Below, in pieces: positions 6,303-14,300 of a stretch of 20,336 bases of DNA. The stretch lies in IMG/VR virus record IMGVR_UViG_3300036766_000744, positions 1-20,336 of that record; one strand, 5' to 3'. Positions within the stretch are counted from its first letter, which is position 1; each line of letters opens with the position of its first letter. Origin of the DNA: a virus. Below the pieces are notes generated by a model. That model was not told the DNA's origin. It searched no databases and saw only the letters and a list, made by a program, of their open reading frames with translations. The translations under genes and the position numbers were made by a program.

Positions 6303-6814
6303 TGGCCTCGACGCAAGAGCAGGTCGACGCAATGGTGGCACGCATCAACACGGCGGCCATCGGCATCAGCGCCGAAGCCATGCCCGAGCGTCCGGCTCGG
6401 CAGCGTTTCATTCATGCGGTGGGCGTGGTGTGGGTCGCCTTCAACGGCGTTGTGTTTGCACCTGCCGCGGCCCTGGACTATCCGGTGCAGGATGGCGTCG
6501 CCCGCTTCGAGGCTGTGCTCCTGGTGCGCGGTCTCAACGGCCCCAAGGGCGCCAACAGCTACGTCGATGCGCTGCAGGCTCTCTTGCACGGCTGGGCGCT
6601 GCCTGACGGCCGCCCGCTCTCGATGGTGGATGTGAAGTTCGTCGACCACGAGGACGGCGTGTGGCGCTACGACCTGATGTTTTCGAGCAAGGTCGTGGCC
6701 GTGCCCGTGACCGATGACAGCGAGCTCGAGGAGGCGCCGCTCATCAAGCGGCTGCGCCTGGAGAGTGCGTACAGCGAGAGCCAGCTCGACGTGCCTGAAG
6801 ACCCCGAACCCTGA
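6302..6814 (+). CDS. Mu gp37-like protein (DUF1834-type), head-tail region
   Basis: The 170-residue product begins MASTQEQVDAMVARI and shows a helix followed by a long beta-rich part with V-A-R-F-E-A-V-L-L-V-R-G and a terminal acidic tail. The similarity to the Mu gp37/DUF1834 type is judged by position and general pattern: these genes sit between the gpG homologue and the sheath and are believed to form part of the tail terminator or neck. The start follows directly from TGATG overlap with the preceding stop. Family assignment is moderate; the coding call is secure. Confidence 0.65.
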   Translation: MASTQEQVDAMVARINTAAIGISAEAMPERPARQRFIHAVGVVWVAFNGVVFAPAAALDYPVQDGVARFEAVLLVRGLNGPKGANSYVDALQALLHGWALPDGRPLSMVDVKFVDHEDGVWRYDLMFSSKVVAVPVTDDSELEEAPLIKRLRLESAYSESQLDVPEDPEP

Positions 6815-6821
6815 GTGAACC

Positions 6822-7133
6822 ATGACTGATCGCAACTACATCTATTCGGGCCCACTGTCGGGCGTCACGCTGGCCGGTGGGCGCGAGATCATGCTGCGCC
6901 CGGGCAAGTCCGTGGTGATGCCCGACGACTCGCCCTACACGCAGCGATTGCAGGCGCGAGGGTTCCTCGAGCTGCAGGTCGAGGTGGAGGTCATCGTCGG
7001 CGAGGAGCCGGCCACCAAGCTGCTCAAGCCCGCGCGCAAGTCTGCGCCGGCGAGCCCGGCGCCCGCCTCGAGCGCCGCATCACCCAGCGCGCCCACGGCT
7101 CCCGGCATGGCTACGAAAAAGGACGGTGAGTGA
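6822..7133 (+). CDS. small gp38-like protein preceding the sheath
   Basis: The 103-residue product has a short beta-rich N-terminal half (Y-S-G-P-L-S-G-V-T-L, I-M-L-R-P-G-K-S-V-V-M-P-D-D-S-P-Y) and a long Ala/Pro/Ser/Lys tail. Mu places gp38, a small DUF2635 protein of unknown role, exactly here before the sheath gene, and the L-x-P-G-x-x-V and D-S-P-Y features recall it. The assignment is tentative. The stop overlaps the sheath start as TGATG. Confidence 0.6.
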   Translation: MTDRNYIYSGPLSGVTLAGGREIMLRPGKSVVMPDDSPYTQRLQARGFLELQVEVEVIVGEEPATKLLKPARKSAPASPAPASSAASPSAPTAPGMATKKDGE

Positions 7134-8572
7134 TGACCGATTTTCTGCATGGCGTCGAAACCATCGACATCCTCACTGGCGCCCGGCCGGTGCGCGGCGT
7201 CAAGAGCGCCGTCATCGGCTTGATTGGCACAGCTCCCATCCATCATGTGGCCGCGGCTGACCAGAAGATCAACGACAGCGTGCTGGTGCTGGGCGACGTG
7301 TCGGCGGCGAAGTACTTCGGCCCCGAGCTCGCCGGCTACACGCTGCCCAAGGCGCTCGCGGGCATCATCGCCGAGGGCGGCGGCATCGTCATCGCCATCA
7401 ACGTGTTCGACCCGGACACTCACCAGGACGTGGTGGCCGCGGCCGACCTCGACATCGTCGACGACCAGATTCAGCTCGCCAACGGCGACATCATCAGCGT
7501 CACGGTGAAGGTCGACGGAGGCGGCGGCTCGGCCCTGATCGAGGGCACCGACTACACCATCGACCGCGTCGCGGGGCTCATCACCACGCTGGCAGACGGC
7601 GCACTCGACGGCGACGCGCAGGCCAACGTGGCCTACGCGTACGGCGACCCCACCGAGGTCGTGGCGGCCGACATCATCGGCGATGTCGTGGATGGCCTGC
7701 GCACCGGCATGCAGGGCTTTCTCGACTCGTTCTCGAAGTACGGGTTCTTCCCGAAGATCATCGCCGCCCCTGCGTACTCGACCCAGGCATCGGTCGTTGC
7801 TGCGATGGCTTCCGTCGCCGCGCAGAACAAGTGCCGCGCCATCTACCTCGCGGACGCGCCGGTGGCCACCACGGTCGAAGAGGCCATCACTGGTCGCGGC
7901 CCAGGCGGCGCCATCAACTTCAACATCGCCGACAGCCGGGGCGTGCTGTGCTTTCCGCACCTGTCGGTCTACGACAGCGAGACCGACGCGACCGAGCTGC
8001 GGCCCTACTCGCAGTACCTGGCGGGCATCATCGCCCGCACCGACCGCGAGAAGGGCTTCTGGTACTCGCCGAGCAACAAGACCATCCGCAGCGCGCTGGG
8101 GACCGAGATCCCGGTCACCTGCGCCCTCAACGACCCCGACTCCGAGGCCAATCAGCTCAACGCCGCGGGCATCGTGACGGTGTTCAATGCGTTCGGTTCG
8201 GGCCTGCGCACCTGGGGCAACCGTTCGAGCGCCTTCCCCGGCAGCTCGCTGCAGACCAACTTCATCCAGTCGCAGCGTGTGGCCGACCAGGTGCACGAGA
8301 GCCTCGAGCTGGCAATGCTCGACTTCATGGACGAGCCCATCACCGACCCGATCATCGAGTCGGTGCTGGACACCGGCAACGGCTACATGCGCCAGCTCAT
8401 CGGTCGCGGCGCCGTGCCCACGGGCAGCGCGGTGACCTTCTCGTCTGAGAAGAACCCGCCCGAGGAGCTCGCCGCAGGCCACGTCATCTTCGACGTCACC
8501 TTCGTCCCCAATCCGCCGATGGAGCGGGTGACCTTCGAGAGCCGCATCGACGTCTCGCTGCTCGCACGCTGA
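7133..8572 (+). CDS. contractile tail sheath protein (P2 FI-like)
   Basis: The 479-residue product is a clear contractile tail sheath. It opens with F-L-H-G-V-E-T-I-D, has the conserved G-L-I-G-T-A-P segment near residue 30 and a mid-region with Y-S-Q-Y-L-A-G-I-I-A-R-T-D-R-E-K-G-F-W-Y-S-P-S-N, and ends with N-P-P-E-E-L-A-A-G-H-V-I-F-D-V and P-N-P-P-M-E-R-V-T-F-E-S, the C-terminal strand region of P2 FI-type sheaths. Contraction of this sheath drives the tube through the host envelope. ATG 7133 overlaps the preceding stop and is preferred over the GTG one codon upstream. Confidence 0.93.
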   Translation: MTDFLHGVETIDILTGARPVRGVKSAVIGLIGTAPIHHVAAADQKINDSVLVLGDVSAAKYFGPELAGYTLPKALAGIIAEGGGIVIAINVFDPDTHQDVVAAADLDIVDDQIQLANGDIISVTVKVDGGGGSALIEGTDYTIDRVAGLITTLADGALDGDAQANVAYAYGDPTEVVAADIIGDVVDGLRTGMQGFLDSFSKYGFFPKIIAAPAYSTQASVVAAMASVAAQNKCRAIYLADAPVATTVEEAITGRGPGGAINFNIADSRGVLCFPHLSVYDSETDATELRPYSQYLAGIIARTDREKGFWYSPSNKTIRSALGTEIPVTCALNDPDSEANQLNAAGIVTVFNAFGSGLRTWGNRSSAFPGSSLQTNFIQSQRVADQVHESLELAMLDFMDEPITDPIIESVLDTGNGYMRQLIGRGAVPTGSAVTFSSEKNPPEELAAGHVIFDVTFVPNPPMERVTFESRIDVSLLAR

Positions 8573-8611
8573 AACCGACGCTGATCAACGCGAGCACCCA
8601 AGAGGAACCCC

Positions 8612-9136
8612 ATGGCCATCCAAGTCAGCAAGATTTTCAACGCCAACGTCTACCTCGACGGCACCCAGAACCTGGTGGGTCGCGCCAGTGAGGTGAAGCT
8701 GCCCGACGTCGAGCCGCAGACCTCCGAGCACAAGGCCCTCGGCATGATTGGCACGCTCGAGCTACCGAGCGGACTCAAGCAGATGACGCTCGGCATCAAG
8801 TGGGCCGGCTTCTATGGCGACCACCTGAAGAAGAGCGCCAACCCGTTTTCGGCGCACAAGTTCCAGATCCGCGCCTCGCACGAGACGTACGCGGCGGGCG
8901 GCCGCACCGAGCAGCTGCCGCTGGTTGTGCTGGTGACGGGCAGCTGGAAGAAGAACGCTCTGGGGACGCTCAAACCCCAAGAGATGGCCGACGGCTACGA
9001 CGATGAGATTGCGATGACCTACCTGAAGGTCTCGCTCAACAAGGAAGAGCTGCTCGAGGTCGACGTGTTCCAGAACGTCTGGAAAGTCGGCGGCGTCGAT
9101 GTGCTCGAGCAGTTCCGCGCCAACCTCGGCGCTTGA
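8612..9136 (+). CDS. tail tube protein (P2 FII family)
   Basis: The 174-residue product matches the P2 FII tail tube family (PF04985): the start AIQVSKIFNANVYLDG, the segment G-T-L-E-L-P-S-G-L-K-Q-M-T-L-G-I-K-W, and the late A-M-T-Y-L-K-V-S-L-N-K-E-E-L-L-E-V-D region. Its length equals P2 FII rather than the shorter Mu gpM. It directly follows the sheath, the normal order. AGAGGAA lies 6 bases before the ATG, one of the best ribosome sites in the window, as expected for a protein needed in many copies. Confidence 0.92.
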   Translation: MAIQVSKIFNANVYLDGTQNLVGRASEVKLPDVEPQTSEHKALGMIGTLELPSGLKQMTLGIKWAGFYGDHLKKSANPFSAHKFQIRASHETYAAGGRTEQLPLVVLVTGSWKKNALGTLKPQEMADGYDDEIAMTYLKVSLNKEELLEVDVFQNVWKVGGVDVLEQFRANLGA

Positions 9137-9167
9137 TTCGTAACCCTTCCACCGCCCGGAGCACGAC

Positions 9168-9470
9168 ATGGCAGAATCAGATGCGGCCGCGCAGTGGCCC
9201 AAGACGCTCACGCTGCCCAGTGGCAAGGCCGCTGTGGTACGGCGCGGCACCGGCGACACCATCATGCGCAGCGCGCGGTTGGTCGGGGCCGAGGACCGCG
9301 GCAACCCGATGGCGCTGGCGATGGCGCATCTGGCGGTCAAGCTGACCCTCGACGGCAGGCACCTGACCTATGAAGAGGTGCTCGAACTCGACGAGGACGA
9401 CGTCTACGCGCTGCTCGGTATGACCCAGGGAAAAGGCCCTACGTCACCTCCGAGCACCTCGCTGCCTTGA
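9168..9470 (+). CDS. tail assembly chaperone, short form (P2 gpE-like)
   Basis: The unshifted product has 100 residues, with a beta-rich start (KTLTLPSGKAAVVRRG) and a helical part ending in Y-E-E-V-L-E-L-D-E-D-D-V-Y-A-L-L-G. It lies between tail tube and tape measure, the fixed place of the P2 E and lambda G chaperones, which coat the tape measure during tail assembly and are absent from the finished virion. The frame ends at TGA 9468 shortly after a slippery heptamer, giving a short form and a frameshifted long form. GGAG lies 6 bases before the ATG. Confidence 0.85.
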   Translation: MAESDAAAQWPKTLTLPSGKAAVVRRGTGDTIMRSARLVGAEDRGNPMALAMAHLAVKLTLDGRHLTYEEVLELDEDDVYALLGMTQGKGPTSPPSTSLP

Positions 9471-9598
9471 AGGCCGAGGGCTATCTCACGCACGCCGAGA
9501 TCATTGCGATGGACGAAGAGGATCTCGCGGCGGAGGTGACCGAGTTCATCGAATACCACAGGGCGCGCAACGAGCACGCCCGCAAGCAGCCACGGTGA
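9168..9598 (+). CDS. tail assembly chaperone, -1 frameshift long form (P2 gpE+E'-like)
   Basis: Slipping back one base at GGGAAAA (9428-9434) continues the chaperone in the -1 frame from 9434 (reading R-P-Y-V-T-S-E-H-L-A-A-L) to a TGA at 9596-9598. The fusion has 143 residues: 89 from the zero frame and 54 from the -1 frame. The extension is acidic and helical (Y-L-T-H-A-E-I-I-A-M-D-E-E-D-L) and has no good start of its own, which argues that it is reached only by frameshifting. This matches the conserved programmed frameshift of phage tail assembly chaperones. It ends 6 bases before the tape measure start. Confidence 0.85.
9428..9434 (+). other. slippery heptamer for programmed -1 frameshift
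   Basis: The codons CAG GGA AAA GGC contain G GGA AAA in the correct phase for simultaneous slippage of the P-site (GGA to GGG) and A-site (AAA to AAA) tRNAs. It has the X-XXY-YYZ form and differs from the lambda GT site (GGGAAAG) only at the last base. A ten-base perfect inverted repeat encloses it: GAGGTGCTCG at 9375-9384 and CGAGCACCTC at 9451-9460. Confidence 0.88.
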
Positions 9599-9604
9599 CG
9601 CACC

Positions 9605-11698
9605 ATGCAATCAATCTTCGAGCTCGCGGTCATCATCTCGGCGGTGGACCGCGCCTCGAAGGTCGCTGACACCGTCGGCAAGGCCATCGGCGGCATCGGC
9701 GCCGCATCTGACAAGCTGAAGAGCACAGGCCAATCGCTGGCCGTGCAGGGCGCCCTGGTCGACGGGGCCGCGCAGAAGATCACCGGCTGGATGGACGCCA
9801 TCCTGGCGCCCGCTGCGAAGGTCGAAGACGCCCTTGCGAAGGTGCAGTCGGTCATCACGCCGCTGGACGGCAACATGGCTGCGTCAATGGAGCGCCAGCG
9901 CGTGGCGGCTCTCGACTGGTCCAAGCAGCACACTGCGTCGGCCGCGCAGTTCGCTGACACGACCTACATGATGATCAGCGCTGGCCTCGACGAGAAGGCC
10001 GCCATCGAAGCGACGCGCACGGCGATGAGCGTGGCCACCGCGACGATGGGTGACAACGTCGCCACGGCGGCTCTGGTTGCCACCGTGTATAACAACATGG
10101 GCGACCACACCAAAGACGTCGGCAAAGAGATGGCGCACCTCGGTGACATCATCACCAAGACGCAGCAGACCTTTCAGTTCGAGAACCTTGGAGTACTCAA
10201 CGAGGGGCTGAAGTTCGGCATCCCCACGGCGCTGCAATATGGCGTGCAGCTGGATAGCCTGTCGGCCATCATCGGCCAGCTCAACAACGCAGGCATCCAG
10301 GGCGGCATGGCGGGCACCGCGTTCGCCGCGACGATGAAGGGGATGCAGGGCGCGAGCGAGAAGCTTGGGTTCTCCATCTCGCGCACGTCCGACGGCGGGT
10401 TTGACTTCATTGGCACGCTCAAGGGGCTCGAGGCCAAGTTCGGCACGCTCAAGAGCATGAGCCCCGAGGTGCTCGAGGGCTTCAAGGATGCGTTCGGCGA
10501 CGAGGGCTTCCGCGGCCTGTCCTTGATGATCGGCAAGTCCGCCGAGCTCGAGGCGAACCTCGGCAAGGTGCGCGACAACAGCCAAGCTGCGGCGAAGGCC
10601 ACTGCCATCATCGAGGCGACAAAGACCAGCCAGCTGCAGATCATGGCCAACACGCTGGACGCAGCCAAGGTCACGCTCGCAACGCAGCTCAACCCGCTGC
10701 TCACCCAGCTCATCCCGAAGGTTGTCGAGATGGCCAAGGCGTTCGGCGACTTCGCGGCCAAGCACCCGGGGCTGACCAAGATCATGCTGTCGATGCTGGC
10801 CATCGTGGGCGGCGTGCTGTCTGTGATCGGGCCCATGTTGCTGTTCACCGGCAGCATCTCGCTCTTCGCGGGGCATGCGATGGGCTTTGCCGCCGGCGCC
10901 TGGAAGATGGTCACTGGCATGTGGGGATTTGTCTCGTCGGTGATCGCGGGCGAGTCGGCCGCGGCCGCGTTCGCAATGACGCTCCTGGCCAACCCCATCA
11001 CCTGGATTGTGCTCGCCATCGTCGCGGCTGCGGCGCTCATCTATGTCTACTGGGACCCGATCAAGGCGTTCTTCGTGCAGCTGTGGGATGGCATCTCGAT
11101 GAGCTTCACCAATTCGTGGGCGGCCATCTCGGCGGCGTGGAGCGCGTTCCACCCGCTCGAATGGATCAAGACGACGTTCGCGAGCGTGACGGCGTGGTTT
11201 GCGGGCTTCTCGCTCTTTGATGCAGGCGCCAACATCGTGAGCACCATCGCCGACGGCATCATGGCCGGGGCCAGCAAGGCCGTCGCCGCGATGAAGTCGG
11301 TGGTCACCAGCGTGCGCGCATACCTGCCCTTCAGTCCGGCCAAGGAGGGTCCGCTCAAGGACTTGCACCGCGTGCGCCTGGTCGAGACCATCGCGGACGC
11401 TGTGCGACCCGACTCACTGGTCGCTCGCATGCGCTCGGTCACCGCAGCGGTCGCCGCTGTGCCGCTGGTGATGGCGCCCATGGCGGCTGCGGCGCTGCCC
11501 AGCGCGGCCAGCGTCATCGGTGCAGGTCGCGGCGCGGCCGGCGGTCAGGTCGTGATGCACGTGACCATTCAGATCGAGGGCAACGCGGACGCCTCGACCG
11601 TCGAGCAGCTCGACCGCTGGGTGCGCGGCAACGGCGCGGTGCTGGTCGATGTGGTGGACCGCGAAGCGCGCCGGCGCAAGCGCACGGAGCTTGGCTGA
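9605..11698 (+). CDS. tail tape measure protein
   Basis: The 697-residue product is the longest in the window and follows the chaperone. The first 370 residues are helical and resemble the phage minor tail/tape measure domain (PF10145 type), with A-A-Q-F-A-D-T-T-Y-M-M-I-S-A-G-L-D and F-A-A-T-M-K-G-M-Q-G-A. Hydrophobic segments at about 390-425 and 463-487 could insert into or cross a membrane during DNA ejection. The C-terminus repeats the common V-R-x-Y-L-P-F-S-P-A-K-E-G-P-L-x-D-L-H motif and ends in a basic stretch. At the usual 0.15 nm per residue the tail would be about 100 nm (inference). The ATG has no strong ribosome site, so coupling to the upstream frameshift product is likely; the stop overlaps the next ATG. 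Confidence 0.93.
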   Translation: MQSIFELAVIISAVDRASKVADTVGKAIGGIGAASDKLKSTGQSLAVQGALVDGAAQKITGWMDAILAPAAKVEDALAKVQSVITPLDGNMAASMERQRVAALDWSKQHTASAAQFADTTYMMISAGLDEKAAIEATRTAMSVATATMGDNVATAALVATVYNNMGDHTKDVGKEMAHLGDIITKTQQTFQFENLGVLNEGLKFGIPTALQYGVQLDSLSAIIGQLNNAGIQGGMAGTAFAATMKGMQGASEKLGFSISRTSDGGFDFIGTLKGLEAKFGTLKSMSPEVLEGFKDAFGDEGFRGLSLMIGKSAELEANLGKVRDNSQAAAKATAIIEATKTSQLQIMANTLDAAKVTLATQLNPLLTQLIPKVVEMAKAFGDFAAKHPGLTKIMLSMLAIVGGVLSVIGPMLLFTGSISLFAGHAMGFAAGAWKMVTGMWGFVSSVIAGESAAAAFAMTLLANPITWIVLAIVAAAALIYVYWDPIKAFFVQLWDGISMSFTNSWAAISAAWSAFHPLEWIKTTFASVTAWFAGFSLFDAGANIVSTIADGIMAGASKAVAAMKSVVTSVRAYLPFSPAKEGPLKDLHRVRLVETIADAVRPDSLVARMRSVTAAVAAVPLVMAPMAAAALPSAASVIGAGRGAAGGQVVMHVTIQIEGNADASTVEQLDRWVRGNGAVLVDVVDREARRRKRTELG

Positions 11699-12198
11699 TG
11701 TTCTACCTTGGGTCCATCAAGCTCGATGTCCTGCGCGTGCGTAGTCTTAGCGGCGTTGGTTTTGGCTGGGAGTACTCCGCGCAGACCACCATCGAGTCGC
11801 TGCCCATCCAGCAGCTGGTTGGCCAGAAGCCAAGCGATCTCTCGCTCGACATCAAGCTGCACCCTGCGCTCGGCGACCATGCGCAGCTCGAGGCGGCGCT
11901 GCGTGCATCGGGCGACGCCGGTGAGGTGCTCTCGCTGCAGACCGAGTCAGGCGTGCTGTTGGGCTACTATGTGCTCGCCTCCATCGGCGAGAGCTGGGAC
12001 TGGACGCTGCCAGACGGCACGCTGCTCGAGGGCGTGCTGTCGCTCAAGCTCACCCAGCACAGGCCGCCAGGTGATGCGCAGTCGCCGCAGCTGGCAGTCG
12101 AGGGCACGGCGGCTGCCGAACGTGTGACGCCGACCCAGGTGGACAGCTCGGGCGACCCGGCCGAGGTCCCGCTGTCACAAGTGGTGAGGTCCGCCTGA
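11698..12198 (+). CDS. tail protein U (P2 gpU-like)
   Basis: The 166-residue product opens MFYLGSIKLDVLRV and continues with F-G-W-E-Y-S-A-Q and Q-L-V-G-Q-K-P-S-D-L-S-L-D-I-K-L-H, which correspond to the P2 gpU family (PF06995), a small tail protein needed for completion of the tail. The W-D-W-T-L-P-D-G-T segment is also family-like. The last 40 residues are a Ser/Pro/Gln-rich tail. Both ends overlap neighbours by one base. The order T, U, X, D is that of many P2-related tails. Confidence 0.85.
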   Translation: MFYLGSIKLDVLRVRSLSGVGFGWEYSAQTTIESLPIQQLVGQKPSDLSLDIKLHPALGDHAQLEAALRASGDAGEVLSLQTESGVLLGYYVLASIGESWDWTLPDGTLLEGVLSLKLTQHRPPGDAQSPQLAVEGTAAAERVTPTQVDSSGDPAEVPLSQVVRSA

Positions 12199-12410
12199 TG
12201 GAGTACGTCCGCTACATCACACGGCAGGGCGACCGCTGGGATCTCATCGCATGGCGGTGCTACGGCACCCCGTACGCCTTCGAGCAGATCATCGCCGCCA
12301 ACCCCACGGTGCCAATCAGCACCGAGCTGGACGCCAACCTCGTGCTCGCCATCCCCGTGGTGCAGCAGGCCGCGCTCGATGTGGCGCTCTTGCCGCCGTG
12401 GAAGCGGTGA
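12198..12410 (+). CDS. tail protein X, LysM-like (P2 gpX-like)
   Basis: The 70-residue product shows the PF05489 tail X pattern: Y-I-T-R-Q-G-D-R-W-D-L-I-A-W-R-C-Y-G, then F-E-Q-I-I-A-A-N-P, ending L-V-L-A-I-P-V. The fold is LysM-like and in contractile tails it links tube, hub and sheath baseplate. It starts on TGATG with gene U and is followed 4 bases later by the hub gene. Confidence 0.9.
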   Translation: MEYVRYITRQGDRWDLIAWRCYGTPYAFEQIIAANPTVPISTELDANLVLAIPVVQQAALDVALLPPWKR

Positions 12411-12414
12411 GCCG

Positions 12415-13692
12415 ATGAGTCGTGCGCCCAGGCCCGTGTGGCTGATCACCTACGAAGACAAGGACGTGAGTGACGACATCGCGCCCATGGTCAAGAGCGT
12501 CACGTACACCGACCATGTGCACGGCAAGAGCGACGAGATTGGCCTCACACTCACCGATGACCAGGCGCTGTGGCGCGGCTCCTGGTACCCGAGCAAGGGC
12601 GACCGCATCGACCTGAAGATCGGCTACGACAACGAGCCGCTCTTGCCCTGCGGCCGCTTCGAGGTCGACACCGTGGATCTCGACGGCGTGCCCGATGTCG
12701 TGACGGTGCGTGGGCTCGCAGCCGGCATCACAGCACCGCTGCGCACCAAGCTCAGCCGAGGGTTTGAGGAGGTGTCAGTCCGCGACATCGCGCTGCAGAT
12801 CGCCGCCGAGCATGGCCTGCAGCTGGTCGGCGAGCCACCGACGCGCACGCTGCGGCGCGTGAGCCAGGCCAGCGAGACGTCGCTCGGCTTCCTCAAGCGT
12901 CTGGCCGAGGAGTACGACTGCGCGTTCAGCGTGCGAGGTGAGCAGCTGGTGTTCTTTCGGCTCCTGGATCTCGAGCAGGCCGCGGCGGTCACGACGCTGC
13001 GCCGCACAGAACTCAGCGGCTACCGGTTCTCCGATGGCACGCAGGGCACGTATGTGGCGTGCGAGGTGAGCTATCAGGATCCCGAGAGTGGCGAGTTGCT
13101 CAAGTGCCGGGTCGAGGCCGACGACAAAAGGACGCGCACCTCGACCGCGGCCGCGTCCTCGATCCCGCCCGACGTGCTGGGTGTGGTGGCGGCAGGCAAG
13201 CGCCGGGTGTCGCGCGGCGAGCTCGTGCGGACGTGGCAGCGCTGGATTGCCGGCCTTGGTTTCTATGCGGGGAAGATCGATGGCGAGTTCGGAGAGCTGA
13301 CTCGGCGCGGCACCCGACAGTTTCAGGCTCAGCAACACATCACCGTGGATGGCTCGGTGGGTCCAGAGACCTACGGCGCTGCCATCACGATGGGGTTTGT
13401 GCCGAGCGACGGTAACGCGGCTCAGGCGCCTGCCGCCGGCGACGTGCTCTACCGGAATATCCGCGTGGAAAGCGGTGCTGAGGCCGAGGACAAAGCGCGT
13501 GCTCTTCTGCGCCAGGCCAACCGCCTGCAGGTCACCGGTAGTCTGCGCGTGCCTGGCAACCAACGCCTGGTCGCCGGCAGCAAGATCGAGCTGGTGGGCA
13601 TGTCACGCCTGGACGGCGCATTCCTGATCGACAAGAGCACGCACTCGATGTCACGTGGCTACACCACCGAAGTCGAGGTGCACCATGTATAG
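12415..13692 (+). CDS. baseplate hub protein D (P2 gpD / Mu gp44-like) with inserted peptidoglycan-binding domain
   Basis: The 425-residue product is a late control D-type baseplate hub (PF05954): it contains D-D-I-A-P-M-V-K-S-V-T-Y-T-D, G-D-R-I-D-L-K-I-G-Y, F-E-V-D-T-V-D-L-D-G near the start and L-V-A-G-S-K-I-E-L-V-G-M-S-R-L-D-G-A-F-L near the end. Between these, residues 270-328 (LVRTWQRW to MGF) match the PG_binding_1 pattern: G-F-Y-A-G-K-I-D-G-E-F-G, then Q-F-Q-A-Q, then T-V-D-G-S-V-G-P-E-T-Y. The usual family length is near 380, so the excess is about the size of this insert. The domain would bring peptidoglycan binding to the tail tip. ATG 12415 is chosen because upstream codons would overlap gene X. 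The gene overlaps V by 8 bases. Confidence 0.9.
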   Translation: MSRAPRPVWLITYEDKDVSDDIAPMVKSVTYTDHVHGKSDEIGLTLTDDQALWRGSWYPSKGDRIDLKIGYDNEPLLPCGRFEVDTVDLDGVPDVVTVRGLAAGITAPLRTKLSRGFEEVSVRDIALQIAAEHGLQLVGEPPTRTLRRVSQASETSLGFLKRLAEEYDCAFSVRGEQLVFFRLLDLEQAAAVTTLRRTELSGYRFSDGTQGTYVACEVSYQDPESGELLKCRVEADDKRTRTSTAAASSIPPDVLGVVAAGKRRVSRGELVRTWQRWIAGLGFYAGKIDGEFGELTRRGTRQFQAQQHITVDGSVGPETYGAAITMGFVPSDGNAAQAPAAGDVLYRNIRVESGAEAEDKARALLRQANRLQVTGSLRVPGNQRLVAGSKIELVGMSRLDGAFLIDKSTHSMSRGYTTEVEVHHV

Positions 13693-14257
13693 GCGTGGCA
13701 CCGTCTCAGTGGTCGACGCCGTGACCTGTCGGGCCCGGGTGACGTTCGCTGACCGCGGCAACATGGAGAGCCACTGGCTCGACGTGCTGCAGCTCAACGC
13801 CGGCGCCAACCAGGACTACAGGCTGCCCGACGTCGGCGAGCTGGTCGGCGTGATGATGGACGAGCACGACGAGGCAGGCTGCATCCTCGGCGCCCTCTAC
13901 TCCAAGCGCCTGGCGCCGCCGTCGGCCGACGGGGATGTGCGCATGGCGCGCTTCTCCGACGGCGCAGTGTTCAGCTACGACCGGGCGGCACACGTGCTCG
14001 CAATCGATCTGGGGTCCGGGACCGCCGAGATCGCGGCCGGTGCACTGCAACTGACCTCGAGCGTGACGGTGCAGGGTGGCGCGGAGGCAGTGGCATTGGC
14101 GCAGAAGACAGCGGACGCGCTGACGGCGCTCAAGGACGCCATCAGCGCCGCCCCCATTGTAGCGCTCGACGGTGGTGCAGCGTTCAAGGCTGGCATTGTG
14201 GCAGCGCTTGCAGCCTGGCCGCCTGACATCGCATCGGAGAGTCTCAGTGCGGACTGA
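13685..14257 (+). CDS. baseplate spike protein V (P2 gpV / Mu gp45-like)
   Basis: The 190-residue product starts MYRRGTVSVVDAVTCRARVT, an OB-fold beginning typical of gpV/gp45, followed by W-L-D-V-L and L-P-D-V-G-E-L-V-G-V-M-M-D and G-C-I-L-G-A-L-Y-S. Past residue 85 comes a beta-helical part (D-G-A-V-F-S-Y-D, L-A-I-D-L-G-S-G-T-A-E-I). The gpV trimer is the needle that pierces the outer membrane. A C-terminal helical stretch follows the spike part; no H-x-H metal-binding tip was seen. The ATG lies within the last codons of gene D. Confidence 0.88.
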   Translation: MYRRGTVSVVDAVTCRARVTFADRGNMESHWLDVLQLNAGANQDYRLPDVGELVGVMMDEHDEAGCILGALYSKRLAPPSADGDVRMARFSDGAVFSYDRAAHVLAIDLGSGTAEIAAGALQLTSSVTVQGGAEAVALAQKTADALTALKDAISAAPIVALDGGAAFKAGIVAALAAWPPDIASESLSAD

Positions 14258-14282
14258 TGACCAGAACACTTTGACCTTTCGG

Positions 14283-14300
14283 GCTCGCGCGCGCGCGAGC
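14283..14300. repeat. 18-bp perfect palindrome between V and W
   Basis: GCTCGCGCGCGCGCGAGC lies in the 54-bp gap between V and W, the largest gap in the baseplate cluster, and ends 11 bases before the W start. As RNA it forms a strong stem. No T-run follows. It may limit ribosome entry at W or act as an RNA stability element. Confidence 0.45.

Noticed and set aside
6935-8482. 515-codon minus-strand frame opposite the sheath gene
   Set aside because: Long antisense frames arise automatically opposite genes with GC-rich third positions; the plus strand encodes a clear tail sheath.
9884-11368. 494-codon minus-strand frame opposite the tape measure gene
   Set aside because: Same antisense effect; the composition (Arg, His, Gly, Asp) is artefact-like and the tape measure on the plus strand is certain.
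14257-14274. Five-codon mini-ORF (MTRTL) overlapping the V stop as TGATG
   Set aside because: Too short to support as a gene. It could couple ribosomes toward W, but nothing shows that.
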